Source of the DNA: Ruminococcus sp. UBA4275
GTDB lineage: Bacteria > Bacillota > Clostridia > Oscillospirales > Ruminococcaceae
Direction: 5' to 3'
NCBI GenBank assembly: GCA_002395085.1
Contig: DGVV01000023.1
Span: forward strand, 17,311 to 35,688
Length of the DNA: 18,378 nucleotides
Part shown: piece after piece, positions 5,260 through 13,786 of the stretch
Layout: each line of letters begins with the position of its first letter
Position numbering within the stretch: position 1 is the first letter of the stretch
Translations under genes and position numbers: made by a program
The notes under the pieces: generated by a model
What the model was told of the DNA's origin: nothing
The model's input: the letters and a program-made list of their open reading frames with translations, nothing else
Database searches by the model: none

Positions 5260-7659
5260 ATGCAAAGCATGACGCAACTGAAACAAGCCGCGCTGACCCG
5301 GTATCTGACGGCGAAGGGACTCAATCCCCCGCAGCAGGAAGCCGTCCGCACGGTGAACGGCCCTGTCTGTGTTCTCGCGGGTGCGGGCAGCGGCAAGACA
5401 ACTGCAATTGTCAACCGGATCGCCTTTATGATGCGGTTCGGAGATGCCTACTGCGGCGATGTTCCGCAGGGAAGCCCTGAGGATATGGATCGCTTACAGC
5501 AGATCGCTGACGGTACAGCAGAACCCGATGAGCAGTTTCTGACGGAATTGCTCGGTTTTGCACCGATTCCAGGCTGGCGCATCCTCGCAATTACCTTTAC
5601 CAATAAAGCCGCTGCAGAACTGAAATCCCGCCTCGAAACCATGCTGGGCGAAACCGCCGGCGATGTCTGGGCGGCCACCTTCCACAGCGCGTGCGTCCGC
5701 ATCCTGCGGCAGCATATCGACCGCCTCGGCTTCCGCGGCGACTTCACCATCTATGACGCCGATGACAGTCAGCGCGTCGTCAAGGACTGCCTTGCCGACC
5801 CTGCACTTCAGGACCGCACCTACGGCGGTTCGCTGGAAAAGGCGTTCCCCCCGAAACTCGTTGCCCATGAGATCAGCCGTGCAAAAGACAGACTCGTCAC
5901 GCCGGAGGAATTCCTCATTGAGGCAGACGGCGATTTCCGCCGCACTAAAATCGCGCAGATCTACGCTGCCTATCAGAAACGCCTGCGCGAATCCAATGTG
6001 GTCGATTTCGACGACATCATTATGCTGACGGTTCAGCTTTTCCGTTCGCAGCCTGATGTGCTGGAGAAATATCAGCACCGCTGCCGGTATCTGCTTGTGG
6101 ACGAGTATCAGGATACCAACCCTGCACAGTATGAACTGATCCGTTTGCTGGCAATGCAGCACCACAATCTCTGCGTTGTCGGTGACGATGACCAGAGTAT
6201 CTATAAATTCCGCGGTGCGACCATCGAGAATATCCTCTCCTTTGAGGAACAGTTCCCGGACAGCAAGGTCATCCGGCTGGAACAGAATTACCGTTCTACC
6301 GGCCCGATTCTCGAAGCTGCAAATTCCGTGATCCGGCACAATGAAGCGCGGAAGGCGAAAACCCTCTGGACCGCCCGCGAAGACGGCGAGAAGGTCTGCT
6401 GGGTGCGTGCGCAGGATCAGAACGATGAGGCACGCTTCATCACCGATACCGTGCTGGAAGGCATCCGCGAGGGCGGCAATTACGGCAGCTATGCAGTGCT
6501 TTACCGCACACACGCACTCTCCAATACGATTGAACGGCATCTCGCACAGGCGGGCATCCCGTACCGCGTTTACGGCGGTCTGCGCTTCTTTGACCGCAAA
6601 GAGGTCAAGGATGTGCTGGCGTATCTGTGCGTGATCAATAATCCCTACGATATTCTGCGGTTTACGCGCATTATCAATGAGCCGAAACGCGGCATCGGTG
6701 CGCAGACCCTCTCCAATATCACTGCGATTGCACTGGATCTCGGCATCTCGCCGCTGGAGGTGCTGGATACCTGCGATTCCTACCCGATTCTTGCTTCTGC
6801 TGCAAAAAAGCTCAGGGCGGCATCGGAAATGTTCCGGACGCTGCGGGATGCGGCAGAGACTCATCCGCTGGATGAACTGTATGATCTCGTGCTGGACAAA
6901 ACCGGCTATTACGCAATGCTACAGGCACTCGGCGAAGAAGGCGAGGGACGCATCGAGAATATCAAGGAGCTGAAAACCAGCATCCTCTCCTACATCAATA
7001 CTGCCGAAAATGAGGGCGAAGATCCTTCACTGGGCGGCTTTCTGGAGGAGATTTCCCTCTATACCGATCAGGACCGCGCTGATGAATCGGAGGATGCGGT
7101 CACGCTGATGACAGTTCACGCTGCAAAAGGTCTGGAATACGACAGAGTATTCCTCGTCGGCATGGAGGAGAACGTCTTCCCCGGCAGACGCAGCGCGGAC
7201 AGTCCGGAGGAGGTTGAGGAGGAGCGGCGGCTTGCCTATGTTGCCATCACCCGCGCCAAAACCAGACTCTACATCACGACCGCTGCTTACCGGATGCTCT
7301 ACGGTCAGACCAATTCCAATTCCGCCTCGCGCTTCCTGCGGGAGGTGAATCCGGATGTGATCGAAAAACAGGATCATACCGCGAAGGTCTCTTACAGCTA
7401 CAGCCCTGCTGCCGGTGCGCAGACATCCGCAAAGCGGGAACATACTGCCGGTACGGCTTATCAGTCCGGTGTGCCGCAAAGCACACAGGATCTGAGTTTT
7501 TCTGCCGGAGACAGAGTCCGCCACAACCTCTTTGGCGAGGGGACGGTGCTGCGGGCGGTTAATATGGCAGGCGATTGTATGCTGGAAGTCGCCTTTGATG
7601 ACAAAGGTACGAAGAAAATCATGGCAAAATATGCCCGAATCCGAAAGGTAACATCATGA
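5260..7659 (+). CDS. pcrA: ATP-dependent DNA helicase, UvrD/PcrA type (superfamily 1)
   Basis: 799 residues from ATG 5260. AGAAAGGA stands about 17 nt upstream; ATG 5212 (+16 residues) has no binding site and lies only 15 nt from the predicted transcript start. This is a 3'-5' helicase of nucleotide excision and mismatch repair and of removing RecA or RNA polymerase from DNA. Motifs from the 5260 start: A-G-A-G-S-G-K-T (40-47), T-F-T-N-K-A-A (112-118), V-D-E-Y-Q-D (280-285), G-D-D-D-Q-S-I-Y-K-F-R-G (308-319), L-E-Q-N-Y-R-S (340-346), later V-H-A-A-K-G-L-E-Y and Y-V-A-I-T-R-A-K. Relative to Bacillus PcrA there is an insert of roughly 45 residues (about 60-105) between the Walker A and the next motif, a feature I recall from other clostridial members. 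The C-terminus carries the PcrA Tudor-like module (G-D-R-V-R-H-N-L-F-G-E-G-T-V-L). A LexA box upstream suggests SOS control. PcrA versus a closely related UvrD paralogue is not resolved. Confidence 0.93.
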   Translation: MQSMTQLKQAALTRYLTAKGLNPPQQEAVRTVNGPVCVLAGAGSGKTTAIVNRIAFMMRFGDAYCGDVPQGSPEDMDRLQQIADGTAEPDEQFLTELLGFAPIPGWRILAITFTNKAAAELKSRLETMLGETAGDVWAATFHSACVRILRQHIDRLGFRGDFTIYDADDSQRVVKDCLADPALQDRTYGGSLEKAFPPKLVAHEISRAKDRLVTPEEFLIEADGDFRRTKIAQIYAAYQKRLRESNVVDFDDIIMLTVQLFRSQPDVLEKYQHRCRYLLVDEYQDTNPAQYELIRLLAMQHHNLCVVGDDDQSIYKFRGATIENILSFEEQFPDSKVIRLEQNYRSTGPILEAANSVIRHNEARKAKTLWTAREDGEKVCWVRAQDQNDEARFITDTVLEGIREGGNYGSYAVLYRTHALSNTIERHLAQAGIPYRVYGGLRFFDRKEVKDVLAYLCVINNPYDILRFTRIINEPKRGIGAQTLSNITAIALDLGISPLEVLDTCDSYPILASAAKKLRAASEMFRTLRDAAETHPLDELYDLVLDKTGYYAMLQALGEEGEGRIENIKELKTSILSYINTAENEGEDPSLGGFLEEISLYTDQDRADESEDAVTLMTVHAAKGLEYDRVFLVGMEENVFPGRRSADSPEEVEEERRLAYVAITRAKTRLYITTAAYRMLYGQTNSNSASRFLREVNPDVIEKQDHTAKVSYSYSPAAGAQTSAKREHTAGTAYQSGVPQSTQDLSFSAGDRVRHNLFGEGTVLRAVNMAGDCMLEVAFDDKGTKKIMAKYARIRKVTS

Positions 7660-9005
7660 GTAATAGAAATCAATCTGCCGCTGCGGGCGTCGGGGCAGCC
7701 GATCTGCTCAATCAAATGAAAGAGGGCGCTGCGTCCCTCAAGGAGAATCTGCGTACACAAAACGGCAAGCGTTTCCTGTTTGTGGTGCAGTTCCTGCTTT
7801 CTTTGGTCAATCTGTTTTATCTCCGCGGTGTCATCCGCATGGCGTATTACAGTATGTACTACCGGCTTGAAATCCCGTCGGAGAATAGCGGGCGCTATTG
7901 CTTCCTCGTCACGCTTGCCTGCATCTTCTTCGGCGCAATCATGATCTTTACGCGCAGGCAGATCGTCACGCGACTGGTCATATTGTGTGCGATGCCCTTC
8001 TATCTGCCGATCTTTTTGTTCAATTACCGGTACCTTGTGCTGGTGATTCCGCTGGCACTCTTGCTGCTTGTGACGTATCTGGCAAGCGGTACGCCGGAAG
8101 GCCCGAAAACCATCCTCGGCGCGGTGTTCATCGGACTCTATATCATCGGTGCGTTCGTCTTTCTGACGGTGCAGAGCATTTTGCAGCCTGCGACGACGGA
8201 AACGGTGATTCGCCGCGATGTGACGCCTGCCGGCACATACCGCTTCAGCATTGTGCAGGAGCTTGATCAGGCGGACGGCAATACCTTTGTCGCAATTGAG
8301 CCGAATACCAGCGACATCGAATACGATCACTCCAAGTGGTTTGCAAAGGGCTATACGAAGGAAGTCTACCGTGAGCGCCCGCTGCGCAAGGAGTTTGATG
8401 CGAACTGGATCACCAAGACCCGTGCGGAGATTACCCGCGAACTCATCGCCAATAACCCCAACACCACCTTCACGCTCAATGCAGAGCAGATGAAGATTCT
8501 CGGCAGAGATGTCGGCTACGGCGAGACCTTTAAAATCAGTGCGCTCTCGATGCCGCAGCGCCACAAGCTAGGCTTAGCCAATGAGGACGATTCCATCGAC
8601 AGACGCATTGGCAAGTTCCTGCGCAAGGAACTTGTCCCGAAGGACTATGAGGTTACCCTGACCTTCGACGAGATGGTCGCGCTGGGTCTGAATCCGACCT
8701 GCGAGATCCGCCTCTCCAAGATGACCGACGATGAGCTTGCGGCTCTCGGTGTGCCGGAGGAGAATGAAGTGCTGATCGTCAACGGCAAGACGGTCTTCCG
8801 GCAGTATGTTGCGGAACTGGAACGTACCTTCTGGGAAAGCTCCCGTTCGTTCACTGCATTCATGGAGAGCAATAATGTGCCGGAAGTGCATCCGGAGGGC
8901 GTTGAGATCCCTGAACCGGAGACCACTGAGACAACTACTGAAACAACCTCGACAACCGAATCTTCTGAGACAACCGAGACAACGGCTGTTACTACGACCG
9001 GCTAA
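7656..9005 (+). CDS. Five-helix membrane protein with large soluble domain and Thr/Glu-rich tail
   Basis: 449 residues. The ATG overlaps the helicase stop (ATGA) and has AAAGG 7 nt upstream, so it is translationally coupled to the helicase. About 38 polar residues are followed by five hydrophobic helices (about 39-59, 81-98, 104-123, 125-143, 153-174), then a soluble region of ~240 residues (about 180-420) with no motif I recognise, rich in charged residues, including M-T-D-D-E-L-A-A-L-G and a segment V-P-E-E-N-E-V-L-I-V-N-G-K-T-V-F. The last ~35 residues are a T/E/S low-complexity tail (repeats of T-E-T-T). Whether the soluble part is outside is unclear; the Thr-rich tail resembles extracellular linkers, suggesting outside. 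Function unknown; co-expression with a DNA helicase need not imply a shared pathway. Confidence 0.8.
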   Translation: MSNRNQSAAAGVGAADLLNQMKEGAASLKENLRTQNGKRFLFVVQFLLSLVNLFYLRGVIRMAYYSMYYRLEIPSENSGRYCFLVTLACIFFGAIMIFTRRQIVTRLVILCAMPFYLPIFLFNYRYLVLVIPLALLLLVTYLASGTPEGPKTILGAVFIGLYIIGAFVFLTVQSILQPATTETVIRRDVTPAGTYRFSIVQELDQADGNTFVAIEPNTSDIEYDHSKWFAKGYTKEVYRERPLRKEFDANWITKTRAEITRELIANNPNTTFTLNAEQMKILGRDVGYGETFKISALSMPQRHKLGLANEDDSIDRRIGKFLRKELVPKDYEVTLTFDEMVALGLNPTCEIRLSKMTDDELAALGVPEENEVLIVNGKTVFRQYVAELERTFWESSRSFTAFMESNNVPEVHPEGVEIPEPETTETTTETTSTTESSETTETTAVTTTG

Positions 9006-9024
9006 TCATAATCGAAAACTGACG

Positions 9025-9057
9025 GTGTGCAGACAGGGAAATTCTCTGTCTGCATAC
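9025..9057 (+). promoter_or_regulatory. Strong intergenic hairpin
   Basis: TGCAGACAG (9028-9036) and CTGTCTGCA (9046-9054) are a perfect 9-bp inverted repeat. Pairing extends outward by three more pairs (one G-U) and inward by three or four. No run of T follows, so it is not a classical intrinsic terminator. It lies in the 82-bp gap between two membrane-protein genes and could be an RNA processing or stability element. Confidence 0.5.
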
Positions 9058-9087
9058 GGTGCTGTTTACGGAAAGTGAGGCGGAGCG

Positions 9088-9570
9088 ATGCCGCATAGTG
9101 CCAAACGGGAAGCGAAGCTGCGGTCGTATTCTATTCTGTTCGGAGAGGGCAGCCGGCAGACTGTACGCAGGCTGACTGTCTTTCTGATCGTGGCGATCCT
9201 GCTGATGACTGCGATCTCGCTGGAACCTTACGGCGTGTTCGTTCCGCGGGATGTCTGCCGGCCGACCGCCTGTACGCTCGAATCCTTTTCGTATACAACC
9301 GGACGGGCTCCGGAGATCCGCAGCATTTTTACCGATGCGGCAGGGCAGCATTATCAGCTCCCTGCGACGCTTTCTGACGCCATTGGCAGAGAGTGTGTGC
9401 TGAATGTCCACACGGCAATGACCGGCAAGGCATACCGCATTGGCTTTGAACTGCCGCGGCTGACAGTCTTCGGCATCATTGCAGCCGTCAGCTTCCCTGC
9501 GATGCTTGCACTGGTGATCTGGTACTGGGTTACGCTGCATCAGTGGAAGAAATATAAAGATATACACTAG
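9088..9570 (+). CDS. Small two-helix membrane protein
   Basis: 160 residues from ATG 9088, with AGG 7 nt upstream in a purine-rich stretch. One hydrophobic helix lies near residues 27-45 and a second near 125-147. Between them is a ~75-residue loop containing two cysteines (near C57 and C62) that would lie outside if the Lys/Arg-rich N-terminus is inside. No family was recognised. It stands 82 bp after the previous membrane protein (with a hairpin in the gap) and 13 bp before xylB, so it is probably part of the same transcription unit. The cysteine pair could form a disulfide if extracellular (inference). Confidence 0.7.
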   Translation: MPHSAKREAKLRSYSILFGEGSRQTVRRLTVFLIVAILLMTAISLEPYGVFVPRDVCRPTACTLESFSYTTGRAPEIRSIFTDAAGQHYQLPATLSDAIGRECVLNVHTAMTGKAYRIGFELPRLTVFGIIAAVSFPAMLALVIWYWVTLHQWKKYKDIH

Positions 9571-9583
9571 GAGGATTTGAAAC

Positions 9584-11107
9584 ATGAACTACTATCTCGG
9601 CGCGGACATCGGCACGAGCGGCACAAAAACTGTCCTGTTCGATGTCAATGGAACAGTCATCGCATCCGCATCGGAGGAGTATCCGCTCTATCAGCCGCAG
9701 AACGGCTATGCAGAGCAGGATCCGCAGGACTGGGCAAACGCTGTCCTGCATACGATTGCCGCAGTCATTTCCAAGAGCGGCGTGGACAAGCATGACATCA
9801 AGGGCATCGGCCTTTCCGGTCAGATGCACGGTCTGGTCATGCTGGACAAGGACAACAAGGTCATCCGTCCCTCGATCATCTGGTGCGATCAGAGAACCGC
9901 GAAAGAGTGCGAGGAGATCACCGCACGCGTCGGTGCGGAACGTCTCATTGAAATCACCGCGAATCCGGCACTGACCGGTTTTACCGCATCCAAAATCCTT
10001 TGGGTGCGCAACCATGAACCTGAAAATTACGCAAAATGTGCGCATATTCTGCTTCCGAAGGATTATATCCGCTTTATCCTGACCGGTGAATATGCGACGG
10101 AAGTTTCCGATGCCTCCGGTATGCAGCTTCTGGACATCCCGAACCGCTGCTGGTCGGATGAAGTGCTGGAAAAGCTTGATATAGACAAGAATCTGCTCGC
10201 AAAGGTTTATGAGTCGCCGGAAATCACCGGTACTGTGACTGAGGAAGTCGCAAAGCAGACCGGTCTGGCTGCCGGTACGCCGGTCGTCGGCGGTGCGGGC
10301 GATAATGCCGCGGCTGCCATCGGTACGGGCGTTGCCGAGGACGGCAAGGCATTCACGACCATCGGCACAAGCGGTGTCGTGTTTGCACACAGCTCCCAGA
10401 TCTCCATTGACCCCAAGGGCAGAGTCCACACCTTCTGCTGCGCCGTTCCCGGTGCATGGCACGTTATGGGCGTGACCCAGGGTGCCGGTCTGTCGCTCAA
10501 GTGGTTTCGCGATAACTTCTGCGACGCCGAAAAGCAGACCGCAAAGGGTATGGGCGTCGACGAATACTATCTCATGGACAAGGAAGCAGATCAGTCGCCC
10601 ATCGGCGCAAACAGACTGCTCTATCTGCCGTATCTTATGGGCGAGCGCACCCCGCATCTCGATGCGAATGCGCGCGGCGTCTTCTTCGGTCTCTCTGCCA
10701 TGCACGCAAAGCGCGATATGCTCCGCGCCGTCATGGAGGGCGTGACCTATTCGCTGCGTGACTGCCTTGAGGTCTTCCGTGAGATGCAGATTGACGTCAA
10801 CAGCATGATGGCGTGCGGCGGCGGCGGTTCGTCCCCGCTGTGGCGTCAGATGCTCGCTGACCTCTTTAACTGCCCGATCAATACCACGAAATCGAAGGAA
10901 GGCCCGGCTCTGGGCGTCGCGATTCTGGCAATGGTCGGTACGGGTGCTTACGCAAGTGTGCCGGAAGCCTGCCGCGCAATCATCGGCACGGATAAGACCT
11001 GCGCCCCGAATGCGGAGGCAGTGCCGGTCTATGAGCAGTATTATCAGCTCTATCGCGAGATCTACCCGCAGCTCAAGGGGCAGTTCGCGAAGCTGGCGGA
11101 GCTGTAA
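9584..11107 (+). CDS. xylB: Xylulokinase
   Basis: 507 residues, the usual length of the family, from ATG 9584 with AGGAGG upstream. It phosphorylates D-xylulose with ATP to xylulose 5-phosphate, feeding pentoses into the pentose phosphate pathway. It belongs to the FGGY carbohydrate kinases. Visible: the N-terminal phosphate loop G-A-D-I-G-T-S-G-T-K (6-15) with D8; the xylulose-binding S-G-Q-M-H-G (78-83) characteristic of XylB; W100-C-D-Q-R-T; and the catalytic G-G-A-G-D-N-A-A-A-A-I-G (236-247) with D240, matching E. coli XylB D233. The C-terminal A-C-G-G-G-G-S-S-P-L-W is the second FGGY nucleotide-binding region. No xylose isomerase or pentose transporter is next to it; the neighbours are membrane proteins and the his genes, so it is an isolated catabolic gene here. 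Related FGGY kinases differ in the substrate motif, so the call is firm. Confidence 0.95.
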   Translation: MNYYLGADIGTSGTKTVLFDVNGTVIASASEEYPLYQPQNGYAEQDPQDWANAVLHTIAAVISKSGVDKHDIKGIGLSGQMHGLVMLDKDNKVIRPSIIWCDQRTAKECEEITARVGAERLIEITANPALTGFTASKILWVRNHEPENYAKCAHILLPKDYIRFILTGEYATEVSDASGMQLLDIPNRCWSDEVLEKLDIDKNLLAKVYESPEITGTVTEEVAKQTGLAAGTPVVGGAGDNAAAAIGTGVAEDGKAFTTIGTSGVVFAHSSQISIDPKGRVHTFCCAVPGAWHVMGVTQGAGLSLKWFRDNFCDAEKQTAKGMGVDEYYLMDKEADQSPIGANRLLYLPYLMGERTPHLDANARGVFFGLSAMHAKRDMLRAVMEGVTYSLRDCLEVFREMQIDVNSMMACGGGGSSPLWRQMLADLFNCPINTTKSKEGPALGVAILAMVGTGAYASVPEACRAIIGTDKTCAPNAEAVPVYEQYYQLYREIYPQLKGQFAKLAEL

Positions 11108-11373
11108 TGGATCGCAATATCATCGTATTAACGGATGAGGACGGCGCGGATGTGCGCTTTGAGCTGCTGGATGTTGTGGAGCATGGCGGAGACGATTTCG
11201 CCGTGCTTCTGCCCGCAGACGAGGAAGCGGAGATGTTCATGATCCTCCGCGCCGACCCCGATCCGGCAAATCCGGAGGATTATCTGTTCAGCGGCATCGA
11301 GGATCAGAAGCTGATCGACAAGGTGTTCGCCAAATTCCGGAAGCGGCATCCGGAGATTTTTGAAGAATCGTAA
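11107..11373 (+). CDS. DUF1292 family small acidic protein
   Basis: 88 residues; its ATG shares one base with the xylB stop (TAATG), so translation is coupled. The pattern N-I-I-V-L-T-D-E-D-G, F-E-L-L-D-V-V, then a mid-chain F-A-V-L-L-P-A and a C-terminal F-x-K-F-R-K-R is that of DUF1292 (PF06949, YrzB-like), a widespread Firmicutes family of unknown role. Strongly acidic, with no membrane segment. Confidence 0.85.
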   Translation: MDRNIIVLTDEDGADVRFELLDVVEHGGDDFAVLLPADEEAEMFMILRADPDPANPEDYLFSGIEDQKLIDKVFAKFRKRHPEIFEES

Positions 11374-11412
11374 AAATTACGAAACAGCGCATTTCTGTAG
11401 AGGGAGGCAACT

Positions 11413-11994
11413 ATGCGGGAGGCAACCGTCACACGCAATACAAAGGAAACTCAGATCACGGTGACTGTCCGGCTGGACGGCAAAGGCGAGAGCGACATCT
11501 CGACCGGCATCGGCTTTTTTGACCATATGCTTACAGCGATGTCCCGCCACAGCGGCATCAGCATGAAGGTCAAGGCGAACGGCGATCTGTTTGTGGACGG
11601 CCACCACACCGTCGAGGATACCGGAATCGTGATCGGACAGGCGCTGATGCAGGCGCTTGGCGATAAATCCGGCATCGCACGGTACGGCAGCGCGTATATC
11701 CCGATGGATGAAGCGCTCTCATTCTGTGCGCTCGACCTCTCGAACCGGCCGTTCGTGGTCTTCCGCGGGGAGTTCACCAATCAGATGATCGGGCAGTATG
11801 ACGCCTGCCTGACAGAGGAGTTTTTCCGCGCATTGGCTGTGAATGCGGGCATCACGCTGCATCTTGATATGTGCTACGGCAAGAACGATCACCACAAGTG
11901 CGAGGCGCTGTTCAAGGCGTTTGCACACGCGCTGAAGATCGCCGTGCAGGAAAATGCGGACGGCACGGTGCTGTCTACGAAAGGAGCGCTCTGA
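11413..11994 (+). CDS. hisB: Imidazoleglycerol-phosphate dehydratase
   Basis: 193 residues, the normal length of the monofunctional bacterial enzyme (no phosphatase domain). GAGGGAGG precedes the ATG. It converts imidazole-glycerol phosphate to imidazole-acetol phosphate, a mid-pathway step of histidine synthesis, in the cytoplasm. The manganese-binding His/Glu motifs are present: G-F-F-D-H-M-L (34-40), D-G-H-H-T-V-E-D (62-69), D-E-A-L (99-102) and N158-D-H-H-K-C-E-A-L-F-K-A-F-A-H (to 172). It opens a tight cluster hisB-hisH-hisA-hisF; hisH begins directly after its stop, and the hisH binding site (AAGGAG) lies in its last codons. No his-specific attenuator or T-box was seen in the 39-bp gap upstream. 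Confidence 0.97.
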   Translation: MREATVTRNTKETQITVTVRLDGKGESDISTGIGFFDHMLTAMSRHSGISMKVKANGDLFVDGHHTVEDTGIVIGQALMQALGDKSGIARYGSAYIPMDEALSFCALDLSNRPFVVFRGEFTNQMIGQYDACLTEEFFRALAVNAGITLHLDMCYGKNDHHKCEALFKAFAHALKIAVQENADGTVLSTKGAL

Positions 11995-12600
11995 ATGATC
12001 GCTGTCATTGACTACGGCGCAGGCAACCTGTTTTCAGTCTGCAATGCGCTGACTTATCTGAATATTTCACATGAGGTCACTAAGGATCCGGAGACGATTG
12101 AGCGGGCTGACGCTGTGATTCTCCCCGGCGTGGGTGCTTTTCCCGCTGCGATGCAGGATCTCGCCGCGACTGGTCTGATCGACATTATCAAAGCAAATGC
12201 GAAGAAAAAACCGCTTCTCGGCATCTGCCTCGGTATGCAGATGCTCTTTGATGATTCTGATGAAATGGGCGGTGCAGCGGGGCTTGGTCTGATCGCGGGA
12301 ACGGTTCGCCGGATTCCCTCAGAGAAGGTTATCATCCCGCACATGGGCTGGAATGAACTGGTCATCACGCAGGAGAGCAGACTGCTTGCAAACATCGAAA
12401 AGCCTGTATATACGTACTTTGTGCATTCCTATCAGGCATTTTGCGACGATAAGAATATCATCGCTTATGCAGATTACGACGGGAAAGTTCCCGCGCTCGT
12501 CACAGACGGCGGATTTGTATTCGGCGCGCAGTTCCATCCGGAGAAATCCGGCGAGAAGGGGCTGCAAATGCTGCGCAACTTTGAGGAGATGGCAAGATGA
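11995..12600 (+). CDS. hisH: Imidazole glycerol phosphate synthase, glutamine amidotransferase subunit
   Basis: 201 residues, typical. It hydrolyses glutamine and channels ammonia to HisF, which closes the imidazole ring and releases AICAR. The class I amidotransferase triad is complete: C78 in G-I-C-L-G-M-Q (76-82), then H181 and E183 in F-H-P-E-K-S-G. The oxyanion-strand region P-G-V-G-A-F (44-49) is present. ATG follows the hisB stop with zero gap, and the end overlaps hisA by 4 bp (ATGA), so synthesis is coupled. Its partner hisF is two genes downstream. Confidence 0.97.
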   Translation: MIAVIDYGAGNLFSVCNALTYLNISHEVTKDPETIERADAVILPGVGAFPAAMQDLAATGLIDIIKANAKKKPLLGICLGMQMLFDDSDEMGGAAGLGLIAGTVRRIPSEKVIIPHMGWNELVITQESRLLANIEKPVYTYFVHSYQAFCDDKNIIAYADYDGKVPALVTDGGFVFGAQFHPEKSGEKGLQMLRNFEEMAR

Positions 12601-13760
12601 TCATATTTCCGGCAATCGACATCATCGGCGGACAGTGTGTCCGGCTGGTGAAGGGTGATTATGCGACTGCCTCAAAGGTCGCGGAAGATCCGCTTGAAAC
12701 AGCGAAAAAGTTTGAGGAAGCCGGTGCGGAGTGGATTCACATGGTGGATCTCGACGGCGCAAAGGCAGGGTATCCGGTCAATACAGAAATTTATAAGAAT
12801 ATTGCACAGAATACACATCTGAAGGTTGAGGTCGGCGGCGGCATTCGTTCGCTGGAGACCATTCAGGCGTATCTCGATCTCGGCATTGCGCGTGTGATTC
12901 TCGGTTCTGCGGCGCTCAAAAATCCGCAGCTCGTTTCGGATGCCGTCGCGAAATTCGGGGCGGAGCGCATTGTGGTTGGGATTGATGCGAAGAATGAGAT
13001 GGTTGCGACTGAGGGCTGGCTCGAAACAAGTGATGTGCATTATATTGCGCTCGCGGAAAAGATGATCGAAGCCGGTGTCCGTACGATTATTTTCACGGAT
13101 ATTTCCAAAGACGGTACGCTTTCCGGCGTCAGTGCAGAGCAGCTCCGCAAGCTGCGTGACGCGACAGCAGGGCGGTGCAATATTGTTGCATCCGGCGGCG
13201 TGCATACCCTCGATGACATCCTGATCTGCCGCGATATGGGGCTTTACGGCACAATCGCCGGCAAGTCGCTGTATCAGGGTACACTTGATCTCAAAGAGGC
13301 AATCACGGCGGCGGATACACTGAAAATCCGCCCGATGCAGATTGCGGATTACGATGCGGTTTATGACATCTGGATGGCTTGCAAAAACGGTCTGAACAAT
13401 GTCGATGATTCCAGAGAGGGCATTGCACGGTATCTGGAGCGTAATCCCGATACATCCTTTGTTGCAGAGGAAAATGGCGTAATTGCTGGTGTTATCCTCT
13501 GCGGCCACGACGGCAGACGCGGGTTCATTCAGCATATGTCCGTCGATCCGCAGTTCCGCAGACGCGGCATCGGCAGGAAGCTGGTCAGCCGTGCGCTGGA
13601 TGCCCTCAGAGCGCATCAGATTACAAAAGTTGCGCTGGTCGCATTCAAAAGCAATGACGGCGGCAACGCTTTCTGGGAGGATCTGGGCTTCACACTGCGC
13701 GGGGATCTCAACTACCGGAATCTCGCACTGACCGATCTGATCCGCTATAATGATCAGTGA
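12597..13760 (+). CDS. hisA: HisA isomerase fused to a C-terminal GNAT acetyltransferase domain
   Basis: 387 residues, against about 240 for normal HisA. Residues 1-240 are HisA, the (beta-alpha)8 isomerase turning ProFAR into PRFAR for HisF: catalytic D8 (F-P-A-I-D) and D130 (V-V-G-I-D), phosphate loops G80-G-G-I-R and the S-G-G-V-H loop at about 199-203, and D169-I-S-K-D-G-T. Without a stop the frame runs into a GNAT domain (about 243-381): L-K-I-R-P-M-Q-I-A-D-Y start, I-Q-H-M-S-V-D-P-Q-F strand, the acetyl-CoA loop R-R-R-G-I-G-R (321-327), and A-F-W-E-D-L-G-F near the end. It resembles single-domain GNATs such as E. coli YpeA, whose substrates are unknown. The join (A-A-D-T-L-K-I-R) has almost no linker. 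The HisA part is essentially certain; the acetyl acceptor is unknown. Confidence 0.95.
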   Translation: MIIFPAIDIIGGQCVRLVKGDYATASKVAEDPLETAKKFEEAGAEWIHMVDLDGAKAGYPVNTEIYKNIAQNTHLKVEVGGGIRSLETIQAYLDLGIARVILGSAALKNPQLVSDAVAKFGAERIVVGIDAKNEMVATEGWLETSDVHYIALAEKMIEAGVRTIIFTDISKDGTLSGVSAEQLRKLRDATAGRCNIVASGGVHTLDDILICRDMGLYGTIAGKSLYQGTLDLKEAITAADTLKIRPMQIADYDAVYDIWMACKNGLNNVDDSREGIARYLERNPDTSFVAEENGVIAGVILCGHDGRRGFIQHMSVDPQFRRRGIGRKLVSRALDALRAHQITKVALVAFKSNDGGNAFWEDLGFTLRGDLNYRNLALTDLIRYNDQ

Positions 13761-13786
13761 TTCATCATTCACAGAAGGAGAGCAAT

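Noticed and set aside
5494..6864. 456-codon minus-strand ORF
   Set aside because: Shadow of the helicase gene, whose motifs are unmistakable.
7461..8564. 367-codon minus-strand ORF
   Set aside because: Shadow over the helicase end and the coupled membrane protein; composition rich in His/Arg/Gln as in reverse readings.
9530..10705. 391-codon minus-strand ORF
   Set aside because: Shadow of xylB.
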